Positions 15,583 through 24,187 of a stretch of 32,745 nt of DNA are shown piece by piece. The notes below the pieces were generated by a model, which saw nothing but the letters and a program-made list of their open reading frames with translations, had not been told where the DNA came from and did no database searches. The first letter of the stretch is position 1, and the number at the start of each line of letters is the position of its first letter. Origin of the DNA: CAYVBN01 sp964538565. GTDB taxonomy: Bacteria; Pseudomonadota; Alphaproteobacteria; Rhizobiales; Xanthobacteraceae. The stretch spans positions 1-32,745 of the forward strand of contig CAZIGW010000248.1 in assembly GCA_964538565.1 (NCBI GenBank). Reading direction: 5' to 3'. A program made the translations under genes and the position numbers.

Positions 15583-18429
15583 CTACTCCGCAGCCTCGAT
15601 CGTCGCAGCCACCCGCCGGCGGCTGCGCACGAGTTCGCCGTATTGTTCCTGCCACTCGCTCGGTCCGTTCGACGGCGACACCTGAACGGCCGTCACCTTG
15701 TATTCGGGACAGCTCGTCGCCCAGTCGGAGTAGTCGGTCGTGACGACATTGGCCTGGGTGTCGGGATGATGGAAGGTCGTGTAGACGACGCCCGGCGCCA
15801 CTCGCTCGGTGATGCGCGCGCGCAGCGTCGTCTCGCCCGCGCGGCTGGCGAGCCTGACCCAGTCGCCGTCGCGGATGCCGCGCTGCTCGGCATCGTGCGG
15901 ATGGATTTCGAGGCGATCCTCCTCGTGCCACACGACGTTGGCGGTCCGCCGCGTCTGCGCGCCAACGTTGTACTGGCTGAGGATGCGGCCGGTCGTGAGC
16001 AGCAGTGGGAAGCGTGGTCCCGTGCGTTCGTCGGTCGGCACGTATTCGGTGACGACGAACTTGCCCTTGCCGCGCACGAAGCCGTTCATGTGCATGACCG
16101 GCGTGCCCTCCGGGGCCTTCTCGTTGCACGGCCATTGCACGGAGCCGAGCTCGTCGAGCCTTTCGTAGGTGACGCCCGCGAAGGTCGGGGTGAGACGCGC
16201 GATCTCCTCCATGATCTCGGCGGGATGCTTGTAGTTCATCGGGACCCCCATCGCGTTGGCGATGGCCATGGTGATTTCCCAATCGGCGAAGCCGTTGCGC
16301 GGCGTCATCACCTTGCGCACGCGTTGGATGCGGCGTTCGGCATTGGTGAACGTGCCGTCCTTCTCGAGGAACGTCGACCCCGGCAGGAAGATGTGCGCGT
16401 AGCTCGCCGTCTCGTTGAGGAACAGGTCGTGCATGACCACGCATTCCATCGCCGCGAGACCGGCGGCGACGTGCTGCGTGTTCGGGTCCGACTGCAGGAT
16501 GTCCTCGCCCTGGATGTAGAGCCCCTTGAACGACCCGTCGACGGCGGCATCGAGCATGTTGGAGATGCGCAGTCCCGGCTCGGCGTCGAGCGGCGTGCCC
16601 CACAGCGCCTCGAACATCGCCCGCGTGCCCGCGTCCGAGATGTGTCGATAGCCGGACAGTTCATGCGGGAACGAGCCCATGTCGCACGAGCCCTGGACGT
16701 TGTTCTGGCCGCGCAGCGGATTGACGCCCACGCCGGGCCGGCCGATGTTGCCGGTCGCCATCGCCAGATTGGCGATCGCCATCACGGTGGTCGATCCCTG
16801 ACTGTGTTCGGTGACGCCCAACCCGGAGTAGATCGCCGCGTTGCCGCCGGTTGCATAAAGTCGCGCCGCCTTGCGGATCGTCTCGGCCGGAACGCCCGAC
16901 ATTCCGGCGACCGCCTCGGGCGAATGGCGCTCCTGCGAGACGAACGCCGCCCAGTCCGCGAACTCGTCCCAGTCGCAGCGCTCGCGCACGAATGTCTCTT
17001 TGACGAGCCCCTCCGTCACGATCACGTGCGCCATGGCGGTGAGCACGGCGACGTTTGTGCCGGGCAACAGCGGCAGGTGACAGGCGGCTTCGACGTGCGG
17101 GGTGCGCACGAGATCGATACGGCGCGGATCGATGACGATCAGCTTCGCGCCCTGCCGCAGGCGCCTTTTCAGCCGCGAGGCAAACACCGGATGGGCGTCG
17201 GTCGGATTGGCACCGAGAACGACGATGACATCGCTGTGCTCGACCGAATCGAAATCCTGCGTGCCCGCCGACGTGCCGAAGGTGGTCTTCAGGCCGTAGC
17301 CGGTCGGCGAATGGCACACGCGCGCGCACGTGTCGACGTTGTTGTTGCCGAAGCCGGCGCGCACGAGCTTCTGCACCAGGAACGTCTCTTCGTTGGTGCA
17401 GCGCGAAGACGTGATGCCGCCGATCGACCGCCGGCCGTACTTCGCCTGGATGCGCCTGAATTCCGCGGCGGTGCGGGCGATCGCCTCCTCCCAGCTCACT
17501 TCGCGCCACGGATCGGTGGTCTTCTCGCGAATCATCGGCTTGAGGATGCGCTCCCTGTGGGTCGCGTACCCCCAGGCGAAGCGTCCCTTGACACAGGAGT
17601 GGCCGCGGTTGGCCTTGCCGTCCTTGTGCGGCACCATCCGGACGACTTCCTCGCCGCGCATCTCCGCCCTGAACGAACAGCCGACGCCGCAATACGCGCA
17701 AGTGGTCACCACGGAACGTTCGGGCGTTCCGATAGCGATGACCGACTTCTCGTTGAGGGTCGCGGTCGGACAGGCCTGCACGCACGCGCCGCACGACACG
17801 CACTCCGAGCCGAGAAACGATTCCTCCATGCCGGGCGACACGACCGAGTCGAGGCCGCGGCCCGCGATGGTCAGAGCGAACGTGCCCTGGACCTCTTCGC
17901 AGGCGCGCACGCAGCGCGAGCAGACGATGCATTTCGAAGGCTCGAACGTGAAATACGGATTGGTCTCGTCCTTGCCCGGGTCGGCATGGCGCGCGCCGTC
18001 GTAGCCGAAGCGGATTTCGCGCAGGCCGACCGCACCGGCCATCGTCTGCAATTCGCAATCGCCATTGGCCGAGCAGGTGAGGCAGTCGAGCGGATGGTCG
18101 GAGATGTAGAGCTCCATGACGCCGCGACGCAGCCGCTTGAGCCGCTCGCTCTGGGTGCGAACGACGAGCCCCTCGGCGACCGGCGTCGTGCACGAGGCGG
18201 GCGTGCCGGGCCGGCCCTCGATTTCCACCAGGCAGAGCCGGCACGAGCCGAAGGCCTCCAGCATGTCGGTCGCGCAGAGCTTCGGAATGCTCGTCCCGGC
18301 CTCCTTCGCGGCGCGCAGGATCGAGGTGCCTTCCGGCACGGTGACCGACATGCCGTCGATCGTCAGCGTGACGGACCTTTCCGCCCGGCAAGCGGGCGTG
18401 CCGTAGTCGATCTCGTGAACGAGCGACAT
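15583..18429 (-). CDS. fdsA: NAD-dependent formate dehydrogenase catalytic alpha subunit
   Basis: A 948-residue molybdenum subunit that oxidises formate to CO2 on a bis-MGD cofactor in the cytoplasm. Residues 20-90 are a 2Fe-2S domain (C52, C63, C66, C80). An NADH-dehydrogenase-like 4Fe-4S site follows with H112, C116, C119 and C125. Two ferredoxin 4Fe-4S clusters use C167/C170/C173/C177 and C210/C213/C216/C220. The next 4Fe-4S site uses C244, C247, C251 and C279, beside the Mo domain. The Mo ligand is cysteine, not selenocysteine: C372 in ARVCHSPTGYGL, followed by the conserved H373. A C-terminal molydopterin-dinucleotide domain holds LLTTGRILSQYNVGAQTRR. ATG at 18429 is chosen because AAGGAGA precedes it; an ATG at 18444 overlaps the fdsB stop but lacks such a site. 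Length matches known FdsA proteins. Confidence 0.97.
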   Translation of the reverse strand: MSLVHEIDYGTPACRAERSVTLTIDGMSVTVPEGTSILRAAKEAGTSIPKLCATDMLEAFGSCRLCLVEIEGRPGTPASCTTPVAEGLVVRTQSERLKRLRRGVMELYISDHPLDCLTCSANGDCELQTMAGAVGLREIRFGYDGARHADPGKDETNPYFTFEPSKCIVCSRCVRACEEVQGTFALTIAGRGLDSVVSPGMEESFLGSECVSCGACVQACPTATLNEKSVIAIGTPERSVVTTCAYCGVGCSFRAEMRGEEVVRMVPHKDGKANRGHSCVKGRFAWGYATHRERILKPMIREKTTDPWREVSWEEAIARTAAEFRRIQAKYGRRSIGGITSSRCTNEETFLVQKLVRAGFGNNNVDTCARVCHSPTGYGLKTTFGTSAGTQDFDSVEHSDVIVVLGANPTDAHPVFASRLKRRLRQGAKLIVIDPRRIDLVRTPHVEAACHLPLLPGTNVAVLTAMAHVIVTEGLVKETFVRERCDWDEFADWAAFVSQERHSPEAVAGMSGVPAETIRKAARLYATGGNAAIYSGLGVTEHSQGSTTVMAIANLAMATGNIGRPGVGVNPLRGQNNVQGSCDMGSFPHELSGYRHISDAGTRAMFEALWGTPLDAEPGLRISNMLDAAVDGSFKGLYIQGEDILQSDPNTQHVAAGLAAMECVVMHDLFLNETASYAHIFLPGSTFLEKDGTFTNAERRIQRVRKVMTPRNGFADWEITMAIANAMGVPMNYKHPAEIMEEIARLTPTFAGVTYERLDELGSVQWPCNEKAPEGTPVMHMNGFVRGKGKFVVTEYVPTDERTGPRFPLLLTTGRILSQYNVGAQTRRTANVVWHEEDRLEIHPHDAEQRGIRDGDWVRLASRAGETTLRARITERVAPGVVYTTFHHPDTQANVVTTDYSDWATSCPEYKVTAVQVSPSNGPSEWQEQYGELVRSRRRVAATIEAAE

Positions 18430-18440
18430 CGTCTTCTCCT

Positions 18441-19997
18441 TCATTCAGCGGCCTGCAGCCGCCGTGGCGCGGCGCCGAAATCTTCCGGAAAAAGAGTGAG
18501 TGCGCTGATCACCGGATAGGGCGTGAAGCCGCCGAGCGCGCACAGAGAGCCGAGTTTCATCGTGTGGCAGAGGTCTTCGAGAACCGCGATGTTGTCGGCC
18601 CGATTCTCGTTGCGGACGATGCGGTCGATGACCTCCACGCCGCGCGCGGAGCCGATGCGGCACGGGGTGCACTTTCCGCAGGATTCGAACGCACAGAACT
18701 CCATGGCGAACCGCGCCTGCTTCGCCATGTCGACGGTGTCGTCGAACACCACGATGCCGCCATGGCCGATGAGACCGTCGCGCGCCGCGAACGCCTCGTA
18801 GTCGAACGGAGTGTCGAACAGGGATCGCGGGAAATAGGCGCCGAGTGGTCCGCCGACCTGCACCGCGCGTACCGGCCGCCCGCTCGCGGTCCCGCCGCCG
18901 ATGCCTTCCACCAGTTCGCCGAGCGTAACACCGAAGGCCGTCTCGAACAGCCCGCCATGCTTCACGTTGCCGGCAAGCTGGATCGGCATCGTGCCGCGCG
19001 ACCTGCCCATGCCTAGATCGCGATAGAACGCCGCTCCCCGATCGAGAATCACAGGCACCGACGCGAACGACAGAACGTTGTTGACCACCGTCGGCCGGCC
19101 GAAGAGGCCCTTGTGGGCCGGGAGCGGCGGCTTGGCGCGCACGGCGCCACGCTTGCCCTCGATGCTTTCGAGCAGCGAGGTCTCCTCGCCGCAGACGTAG
19201 GCGCCGGCTCCGACCCGGAGCTCGATGTCGAAAGCGTAAGGGGAACCCGCGATCCGCTCGCCGAGCAGTCCGCCCTGGCGCGCGCTGCACAGCGCCGCTT
19301 CCATCACGGCGACCGCGTGCGGGTACTCGGAGCGGACATAGACATAGCCCTTCGTGGCGCCGACCGCGACCGCGGCGATCGCCATTCCCTCGATCACCAC
19401 GAATGGATCGCCTTCCATGATCATGCGGTCGGCGAAGGTGCCGCTGTCGCCCTCGTCGGCGTTGCAGACGATGTATTTCTGCGGCGAGGGTGTCTGAGCG
19501 ACGGTGCGCCACTTGATGCCGGTCGGGAATCCGGCGCCGCCGCGGCCGCGCAGGCCGGACTGCATCACTTCATCGACGATCGCCTCGGGGCCGAGCGAAA
19601 GAGCGCGCTCCAGTCCCTTGCAGCCGCCGTGCGCGCGATAGTCCTCGAGCGACAGCGGATTGACGACGCCACACCGCGCGAACGTGAGCCGTGTCTGCCG
19701 CTTGAGCCAGGGAATCTCTTCGACCGGCCCCCGGCAAAGGGGATGCGCGCCACCGCCCGCGATCGCGCCGAGCAGGCCCTCGCAATCTCCCGGCACAACC
19801 GGTCCGTAGGCAACGCGGCCGGCGGGCGTTTCGATTTCCACCAGGGGCTCGAGCCAGTAGAGCCCGCGCGAGCCGGTGCGGACGACATCGATGGCGAGGT
19901 TGCGACGGCCTGCTGCCTCGACGATGGCGGCCGCGACCTCGTCGGCCCCGACCGCGAGCGCGCCTGCATCGCGCGGGAGGTAGATGCGCATGTTCAT
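18441..19997 (-). CDS. fdsB: NAD-dependent formate dehydrogenase beta subunit (NADH/FMN-binding)
   Basis: A 518-residue diaphorase subunit related to NuoF, with an N-terminal thioredoxin-like ferredoxin extension. It passes electrons from the alpha-subunit clusters through FMN to NAD+. SGLRGRGGAGFPTGIKW (147-163) and NADEGDSGTFADR (179-191) are the NADH/FMN-binding loops, and GAGAYVCGEETSLLESIEG (263-281) is the conserved flavin region. The 4Fe-4S site is ESCGKCTPCRIG (C440, C443, C446) plus C486. The N-terminal ~100 residues lack the cysteines needed for a 2Fe-2S cluster. ATG at 19997 overlaps the fdsG stop by four bases (ATGA), and its own stop sits 11 bases before the fdsA start. Confidence 0.96.
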   Translation of the reverse strand: MNMRIYLPRDAGALAVGADEVAAAIVEAAGRRNLAIDVVRTGSRGLYWLEPLVEIETPAGRVAYGPVVPGDCEGLLGAIAGGGAHPLCRGPVEEIPWLKRQTRLTFARCGVVNPLSLEDYRAHGGCKGLERALSLGPEAIVDEVMQSGLRGRGGAGFPTGIKWRTVAQTPSPQKYIVCNADEGDSGTFADRMIMEGDPFVVIEGMAIAAVAVGATKGYVYVRSEYPHAVAVMEAALCSARQGGLLGERIAGSPYAFDIELRVGAGAYVCGEETSLLESIEGKRGAVRAKPPLPAHKGLFGRPTVVNNVLSFASVPVILDRGAAFYRDLGMGRSRGTMPIQLAGNVKHGGLFETAFGVTLGELVEGIGGGTASGRPVRAVQVGGPLGAYFPRSLFDTPFDYEAFAARDGLIGHGGIVVFDDTVDMAKQARFAMEFCAFESCGKCTPCRIGSARGVEVIDRIVRNENRADNIAVLEDLCHTMKLGSLCALGGFTPYPVISALTLFPEDFGAAPRRLQAAE

Positions 19998-20485
19998 CGC
20001 CCGATCTCGGCGAGCAGCCCGTCGAGCCGCCCGGCGTCGAGCCGGCCAACGACGCGGCCGTCCAGCATGGCGGAAGGGGCGATTGCACAAAGGCCGAGAC
20101 AATAGACGGGCTCGAGCGTGACGCTGCCGTCGGGCGCGGTCGAGCCCATCGACACACCGAGGGACGCCTCGGCGCGGGCTGCGAGCGCATCGCCGCCTGC
20201 TGACTGGCAGGCTTCGGCACGGCACAGCTTGAGGACGTGCCGCCCGGCGGGCGTTCGCCGGAAGTCGCGATAGAAGGTCACGACTCCATGCACTTCGGCG
20301 CGCGAGATGTTGAGGAATTCGGCGATGAGCGGCTCCGCCGCTTCGGCGATGTAGCCGAACTCGTCCTGCAACGCGTGCAGGATCGGCAGCAGCGGCCCTT
20401 CCAGATGCCGGCATTCGCGCATGCGCTGGAGCGCGATCTCGGCATTCCAAGGAAGTCGGCGCCGGCCTTGTTGCTCGGTGGACAC
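19994..20485 (-). CDS. fdsG: NAD-dependent formate dehydrogenase gamma subunit (2Fe-2S)
   Basis: A 163-residue NuoE-like subunit, the first gene of the fds operon. It carries a thioredoxin-fold 2Fe-2S cluster bound by C88 and C93 (KLCRAEACQSAG) and C129 and C133 (VYCLGLCAIAPSAM). The helical N-terminus (LLPILHALQDEFGYIAEA, ISRAEVHGVVTFY) is typical of the family. The start is GTG at 20485, with GGAG ten bases upstream. An ATG at 20499-20501 is in a different frame. The gene is divergent from the regulator at 20591, so the 105-base gap must hold both promoters. Confidence 0.95.
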   Translation of the reverse strand: MSTEQQGRRRLPWNAEIALQRMRECRHLEGPLLPILHALQDEFGYIAEAAEPLIAEFLNISRAEVHGVVTFYRDFRRTPAGRHVLKLCRAEACQSAGGDALAARAEASLGVSMGSTAPDGSVTLEPVYCLGLCAIAPSAMLDGRVVGRLDAGRLDGLLAEIGR

Positions 20486-20504
20486 GGTAGGCGAGCTCCA
20501 TAAT

Positions 20505-20536
20505 AGGCGAAATTAGGCATATCTATCTAATCGCCT
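20505..20536. promoter_or_regulatory. Candidate operator between fdsG and its regulator
   Basis: An interrupted palindrome lies in the A/T-rich divergent promoter gap. AGGCG and ATTAG (20505-20516, with a two-base insertion) are mirrored by CTAAT and CGCCT (20527-20536). The inner part, ATTAG-N10-CTAAT, resembles a LysR-type T-N11-A box with longer arms. It is the obvious place for the adjacent LysR/ModE-like regulator to bind and control the fds operon and itself; binding is inferred. Confidence 0.5.
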
Positions 20537-20590
20537 GAAGCGCTATGTTAGATGCGAGTCGCTTCCTCACAAATATGAACGGTAAGGCAT

Positions 20591-21694
20591 ATGTCGCGAC
20601 ACCCCCTGTCTCCGTCCTCACCGCGCCCGGCGCTCGACCTCGACCTCGTGTGGACGGCCGGACCGCAGGGCCGCAAGGCGATCGACCCGGACCTCTTCCG
20701 GCTGCTCGAGGCGATCAAGCGGACGGGCAAATTGACGGCAGCGACCGCGCAGGTCGGTCTCCCGTATCGGCAGGCCTGGGGGCTCATCACCCTCTGGTCG
20801 GAAAAGATGGGACAGCCCCTCGTCACCAAGGAGCAGGGCCGCGGCACGCGCCTGACCCCGCTCGGGGAACGGCTGCTGTGGATCCGCGAGCGCATCACCG
20901 CGCGGCTGCTGCCGCATCTGGAGAGCGCGGCCTCGGAAATCGAGCAGCAGCTCGGCGAGGTGCTGAACGAGCCGCATCCGGCGCTCTGCATCTACGCCAG
21001 CCACGACCTGGCGCTTGCCGAATTGAGGGACTTTCTCAGGACCCACCCGGGACCGAAGCTCGATGTCCGGTTCGTCGGGAGCCTCGACAGCGTCATTGCG
21101 CTGTGCAAGTCGCGTTGCGAACTCGCCGGTTTTCACATTCCCGAAGGCACGCTCGGGCGCGATGTCTTCCGCAAGTACGAACCGTGGCTCAAGCCGAGGA
21201 CACAGCGCCTCATCCATTTCGTCCGTCGGGCGCAAGGGCTCATCGTGGCGCCCGGGAATCCGCTCGGCATCCGCAGCCTTGCCGACGTGGCGCGCACCAA
21301 GGCGCGATTCATCAATCGGCAGCGCGGATCGGGCACCTATCTGGCGCTGGTGAGAATGCTGGAGGAGAACGGCATCGAGAAGGAGGACGTGGTCGGCTTC
21401 TACTCGGAAGAGTTCACGCATCTCGCGGTGGCCGCGGCTGTGGCGGGCGGCGTGGCGGACGCGGGCCTCGGGATTGAAGCGGCGGCGCGCAAGCTGAAGA
21501 TGGATTTCGTTCCGCTCTTCGCCGAGGAATATTTCCTGCTGGGAAAACGCGAGATCATCGAGCGGGAAGATGTCCAGGCGCTCGTTGCCGTTCTGCAGTC
21601 GGAATCATTTCGAAATATCGTCGGGACGTTTCCGGGTTACGACGCTTCGCTTGCCGGCGCGGTGACGACGGTCGGCGATCTGGTCGCGGCGTAG
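20591..21694 (+). CDS. ModE/LysR-type regulator with periplasmic-binding-protein-like domain, probable fds operon regulator
   Basis: A 367-residue one-component regulator. The N-terminal winged helix (~residues 25-105) resembles ModE/LysR: FRLLEAIKRTGKLTAATAQVGL, then YRQAWGLITLWSEKMGQPLV and GTRLTPLGERLL. From ~135 it has a PBP-like sensor domain: CIYASHDLALAEL, VRFVGSLDSVIALCKSRCELAGFH, and RFINRQRGSGTYLALVRMLEENG, as in molybdate- or small-anion-sensing regulators. Formate or molybdate would be natural effectors for its divergent fds target; this is inference from position. The ATG at 20591 follows a modest GGTAAGG site. A strong hairpin ends the unit at 21745. Whether it activates or represses cannot be read from the sequence. 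Confidence 0.85.
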   Translation: MSRHPLSPSSPRPALDLDLVWTAGPQGRKAIDPDLFRLLEAIKRTGKLTAATAQVGLPYRQAWGLITLWSEKMGQPLVTKEQGRGTRLTPLGERLLWIRERITARLLPHLESAASEIEQQLGEVLNEPHPALCIYASHDLALAELRDFLRTHPGPKLDVRFVGSLDSVIALCKSRCELAGFHIPEGTLGRDVFRKYEPWLKPRTQRLIHFVRRAQGLIVAPGNPLGIRSLADVARTKARFINRQRGSGTYLALVRMLEENGIEKEDVVGFYSEEFTHLAVAAAVAGGVADAGLGIEAAARKLKMDFVPLFAEEYFLLGKREIIEREDVQALVAVLQSESFRNIVGTFPGYDASLAGAVTTVGDLVAA

Positions 21695-21744
21695 AGAACG
21701 GAAACGCTCGGAGGCTCCGCACCCGGCCCGGTGTCGAAGCACGT

Positions 21745-21769
21745 CGGGCCGCCGCTGGTCGGCGGCCCG
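21745..21769. terminator. Strong bidirectional hairpin terminator
   Basis: A perfect 10-bp GC stem (CGGGCCGCCG at 21745-21754, CGGCGGCCCG at 21760-21769) with a CTGGT loop separates the convergent regulator and MFS small-subunit genes. It sits 50 bases after the regulator stop and 25 bases after the small-subunit stop. Confidence 0.75.
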
Positions 21770-21794
21770 CAGCGTTGGCGTGTCGTCTGCCTGG

Positions 21795-21920
21795 TTACTG
21801 GAAGAGCTTCATCGAGTTGATGAGCGTCTGCAGCACACCGAGCGCGAGCGGGATGCCGACGAAGCTCCAGGCGAGCACGAGTTGCAAGGTGGTGGTGCCG
21901 TTCTGATTGCTGTCCGTCAT
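21795..21920 (-). CDS. Small (41 aa) one-helix partner of the MFS antiporter
   Basis: A 41-residue minus-strand gene beginning 10 bases after the stop of the oxalate/formate MFS gene. The protein has a polar head (MTDSNQNGTTT) and one hydrophobic helix (LQLVLAWSFVGIPLALGVLQ), then the tail TLINSMKLFQ. GGAG upstream of ATG 21918-21920 is a proper ribosome binding site. Proteins of this size and form, annotated as MFS transporter small subunits, follow oxalate/formate antiporter genes in Bradyrhizobium-like genomes, as I recall. The likely role is stabilising or modulating the 12-helix transporter in the inner membrane. It is followed by a strong terminator. Confidence 0.82.
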   Translation of the reverse strand: MTDSNQNGTTTLQLVLAWSFVGIPLALGVLQTLINSMKLFQ

Positions 21921-21930
21921 GGCCATCTCC

Positions 21931-23355
21931 TCATGCCTTCGCGGCGGCTGCGCCGGCGCCGCCGACCGCCTCGTCCGCGCTCTCCTTCATGTGGAAGCGG
22001 GCATCCACCGCCTTCACCAGGAAGTTGCAGACGAAGCCGATCACCAGCAGCCCGGCCATGATGTACATGGTGGTGTTGTAGGCCTGCGCCTTCGGCACCC
22101 CGTGCGTGACGTTGTACTCGCGGATGTAGTTCACCAGCACCGGGCCGAAGATGCCCGCCGCCGACCAGGCGGTGAGCAGCAGTCCGTGGATGGCGCCGAC
22201 GTAGCGCGTGCCGAACATGTCCTTGAGGTAGGCCGGCACCGTGGAGAATCCGCCGCCGTACATCGAGATGATCACCAGGAAGCACAGCACGAAGCCGGCC
22301 ACGCTGCCGATCGAGCCGGTGTAGGGCACGGTGCAATAGAGCACGAAACCGAGCACCATGAACACGAAGTAGGTATTGCGCCGGCCGATGTAGTCCGACA
22401 CGGACGCCCAGCAGAAACGCCCGCCCATGTTGAACAGGCTCATCAGCCCGACGAAGCCGGCGGCGGCCACCGGCGTGATGTGCCCGGGGAACATCTCCTG
22501 GCTCATGGCGGACGCCTGGCCGAGCACGCCGATGCCGGCCGTCACGTTGAGGCACAGAACCCACCAGATCAGCCAGAACTGCGGGGTCTTGAGCGCGTCG
22601 TAGACGAACACGTCCTTATTGGTGATCAGCCTCTGCGACTGCACCGGCGGGGTGTAGCCGGCCGGCTTCCAGCCCGGCGCCGGCACCCGCACGATCGCCG
22701 AGCCGACCATCATGAACACGAAGTAGACGACGCCGAGCACGATGAATGTCTCGCCGACTCCGATATGCGTCGGCGTGTTGAACTTGCCCATCAGCCAGAC
22801 CGAGAGCGGCGAGGCGATGAAGGCGCCGCCGCCGAATCCCATGATCGCCATGCCGGTCGCCATGCCGGGACGATCCGGGAACCATTTGATCAGCGTCGAC
22901 ACCGGCGAGATGTAGCCGATGCCGAGCGCGATGCCTCCGAGCACGCCGTAGCCGAGGTAGATCAGCCAGAGATTGTGCACGTAGACGCCGATCGCCGAGA
23001 TGAAGAAGCCACCGGCCCAGCACAGGGCGGCGGTGAACATTGCGCGGCGCGGTCCGCCCTCCTCGACCCAGCGGCCGAACACCGCCGAAGACACGCCGAG
23101 GAAGAAGATCGCCAGCGAGAAGATCCAGCCAAGCTCGGTGAGCTTCCAGTCGCCGGGCGCCGACTGCGTGATGCCGATCAGCTTCGTCATCGGCAGGTTG
23201 AACACGCTGAAGGCATACGCCTGGCCGATGCACAGATGCACGCACAGCGCGGCCGGCGGGACCATCCAACGGCTGAAGCCGGGCTTGGCTATCGTGCGAT
23301 TTCGATCGAGAAAGCCGAACAGGCCTCTTGCCCCAGTCTGTTCAGTTGCGCTCAT
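21931..23355 (-). CDS. MFS transporter, oxalate/formate antiporter family
   Basis: A 474-residue inner-membrane protein with about twelve hydrophobic helices, the family's normal size. The N-terminal half has GQAYAFSVFNLPMTKLIG and LGWIFSLAIFFLGVSSAVFG, then the MFS loop GRWVEEGGPRRAM. GIALGIGYISPVSTLIKWFP followed by DRPGMATGMAIMGFGGGAF is the strong signature of the oxalate:formate antiporter (OxlT-like) family. The second half repeats the pattern with FNMGGRFCWASVSDYIGRR. It exchanges or imports oxalate, formate or related small carboxylates. ATG at 23355 is preceded by GGAGGAGA. It stands beside the formate dehydrogenase locus and forms an operon with the 41-residue protein, so formate supply is the likely role. 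Confidence 0.9.
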   Translation of the reverse strand: MSATEQTGARGLFGFLDRNRTIAKPGFSRWMVPPAALCVHLCIGQAYAFSVFNLPMTKLIGITQSAPGDWKLTELGWIFSLAIFFLGVSSAVFGRWVEEGGPRRAMFTAALCWAGGFFISAIGVYVHNLWLIYLGYGVLGGIALGIGYISPVSTLIKWFPDRPGMATGMAIMGFGGGAFIASPLSVWLMGKFNTPTHIGVGETFIVLGVVYFVFMMVGSAIVRVPAPGWKPAGYTPPVQSQRLITNKDVFVYDALKTPQFWLIWWVLCLNVTAGIGVLGQASAMSQEMFPGHITPVAAAGFVGLMSLFNMGGRFCWASVSDYIGRRNTYFVFMVLGFVLYCTVPYTGSIGSVAGFVLCFLVIISMYGGGFSTVPAYLKDMFGTRYVGAIHGLLLTAWSAAGIFGPVLVNYIREYNVTHGVPKAQAYNTTMYIMAGLLVIGFVCNFLVKAVDARFHMKESADEAVGGAGAAAAKA

Positions 23356-24162
23356 AAAATCTCCTCCGAATTCATGTTTCTTCCCGGGTGACTTTTGTTG
23401 AAGCTCAGTGACGGCTCCGTCTTGTTGAGACACGAGGCACCTCGCGTCTGGTCTCCTGGTCTCACGTGGCACGCAACGCTTTTCCCGCTGACGTCAGCCG
23501 ATGCCGGTCGGCGCCAAAGGTTCCCGCCGGCGGGCGCGATCACGTCTTCAGGCCGGCGCCCATCGGTCCGCGGCTTCGCCGTAAGACTTGCGATTTCGTG
23601 CGAAAATCCCCTCCCCTAGCATGTTTGCTTGCCGGATTTTTTCGTAAGGCGCAATCACTTTTCTGCTGCGGCACCCTCATCGACACGAAGGCGTGTGCAT
23701 TCGTCACGTGGAGTGATCCGCTCTCCGCAAACTCGCGCGCGACCGCGATCCGGCACGTTGCTGCGAAAATCTGTCGCACGCGACGGTTCGCACGAGCGGC
23801 CAAAACAAATCCTGCCGCAACGTCAGGTGGGCGGCATCCCGCGCCCATCCGAGGTGCCCGACGGAACGCACAAGACCGCGCAAGGACCCGTGGGCGATCA
23901 CGCCGTCTCGCACCTGCGGTCATCAAAGATTCATCCCGTCGGCCTCCGCGCCGAGCGCGCGAGCCTTGAGACACGACGGGCCGCGACAGCGGAACAAGCG
24001 ACGTCCATGTCTGTTCGGGCGCTCCGGCAGCGAGGGCGCGGCGCGCCCACCCCGATGACGCAGGTCTGCCGTCGGCTTTCGCTAGGCCGATTTGCCCCAG
24101 CCTGCATTCGGTGCCCGACGCCGGCCCGGCGGCACCGCCGAGTGACGCTCGACCGGCCGTCC
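23356..24162. other. Intergenic region between the MFS gene and the hybrid kinase
   Basis: These 807 bases hold the divergent upstream regions of the MFS gene and the kinase. I see no convincing gene; the open frames are Arg-rich without motifs. A weak EcfG-like match (GGAAC at 23991-23995, TGTT at 24012-24015) was noted. The real promoter candidate follows at 24163. Confidence 0.45.
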
Positions 24163-24187
24163 GGAACTTTGTGGGACGGCCGCCGTT
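24163..24187 (+). promoter_or_regulatory. EcfG (general stress sigma factor) promoter
   Basis: GGAAC (24163-24167), 16 bases, CGTT (24184-24187). This equals the consensus GGAAC-N16/17-CGTT recognised by EcfG, the sigma factor of the alphaproteobacterial general stress response. It lies 37 bases before the kinase ATG on the correct strand and leaves about 30 bases of leader with a ribosome binding site. Confidence 0.75.

Noticed and set aside
14758..18519. A 1253-codon open frame on the plus strand
   Set aside because: It lies antisense to fdsA and fdhD, which have all cofactor motifs. The plus frame is rich in Arg, His, Asp and Ala with no domain, as expected opposite a GC-rich gene.
21907..23391. 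A 494-codon plus-strand open frame rich in His, Asp and Arg
   Set aside because: It is the complement of the MFS antiporter gene; the composition reflects reverse-read hydrophobic codons.
23469..23483. TGGCACGCAACGCTT, resembling a sigma-54 promoter
   Set aside because: The GG-to-GC spacing is 8 instead of 10 and it points away from the MFS gene.
23991..24015. A second EcfG-like match, GGAAC-N16-TGTT
   Set aside because: The -10 part deviates from CGTT and it is over 200 bases from the kinase start, with a better match at 24163.
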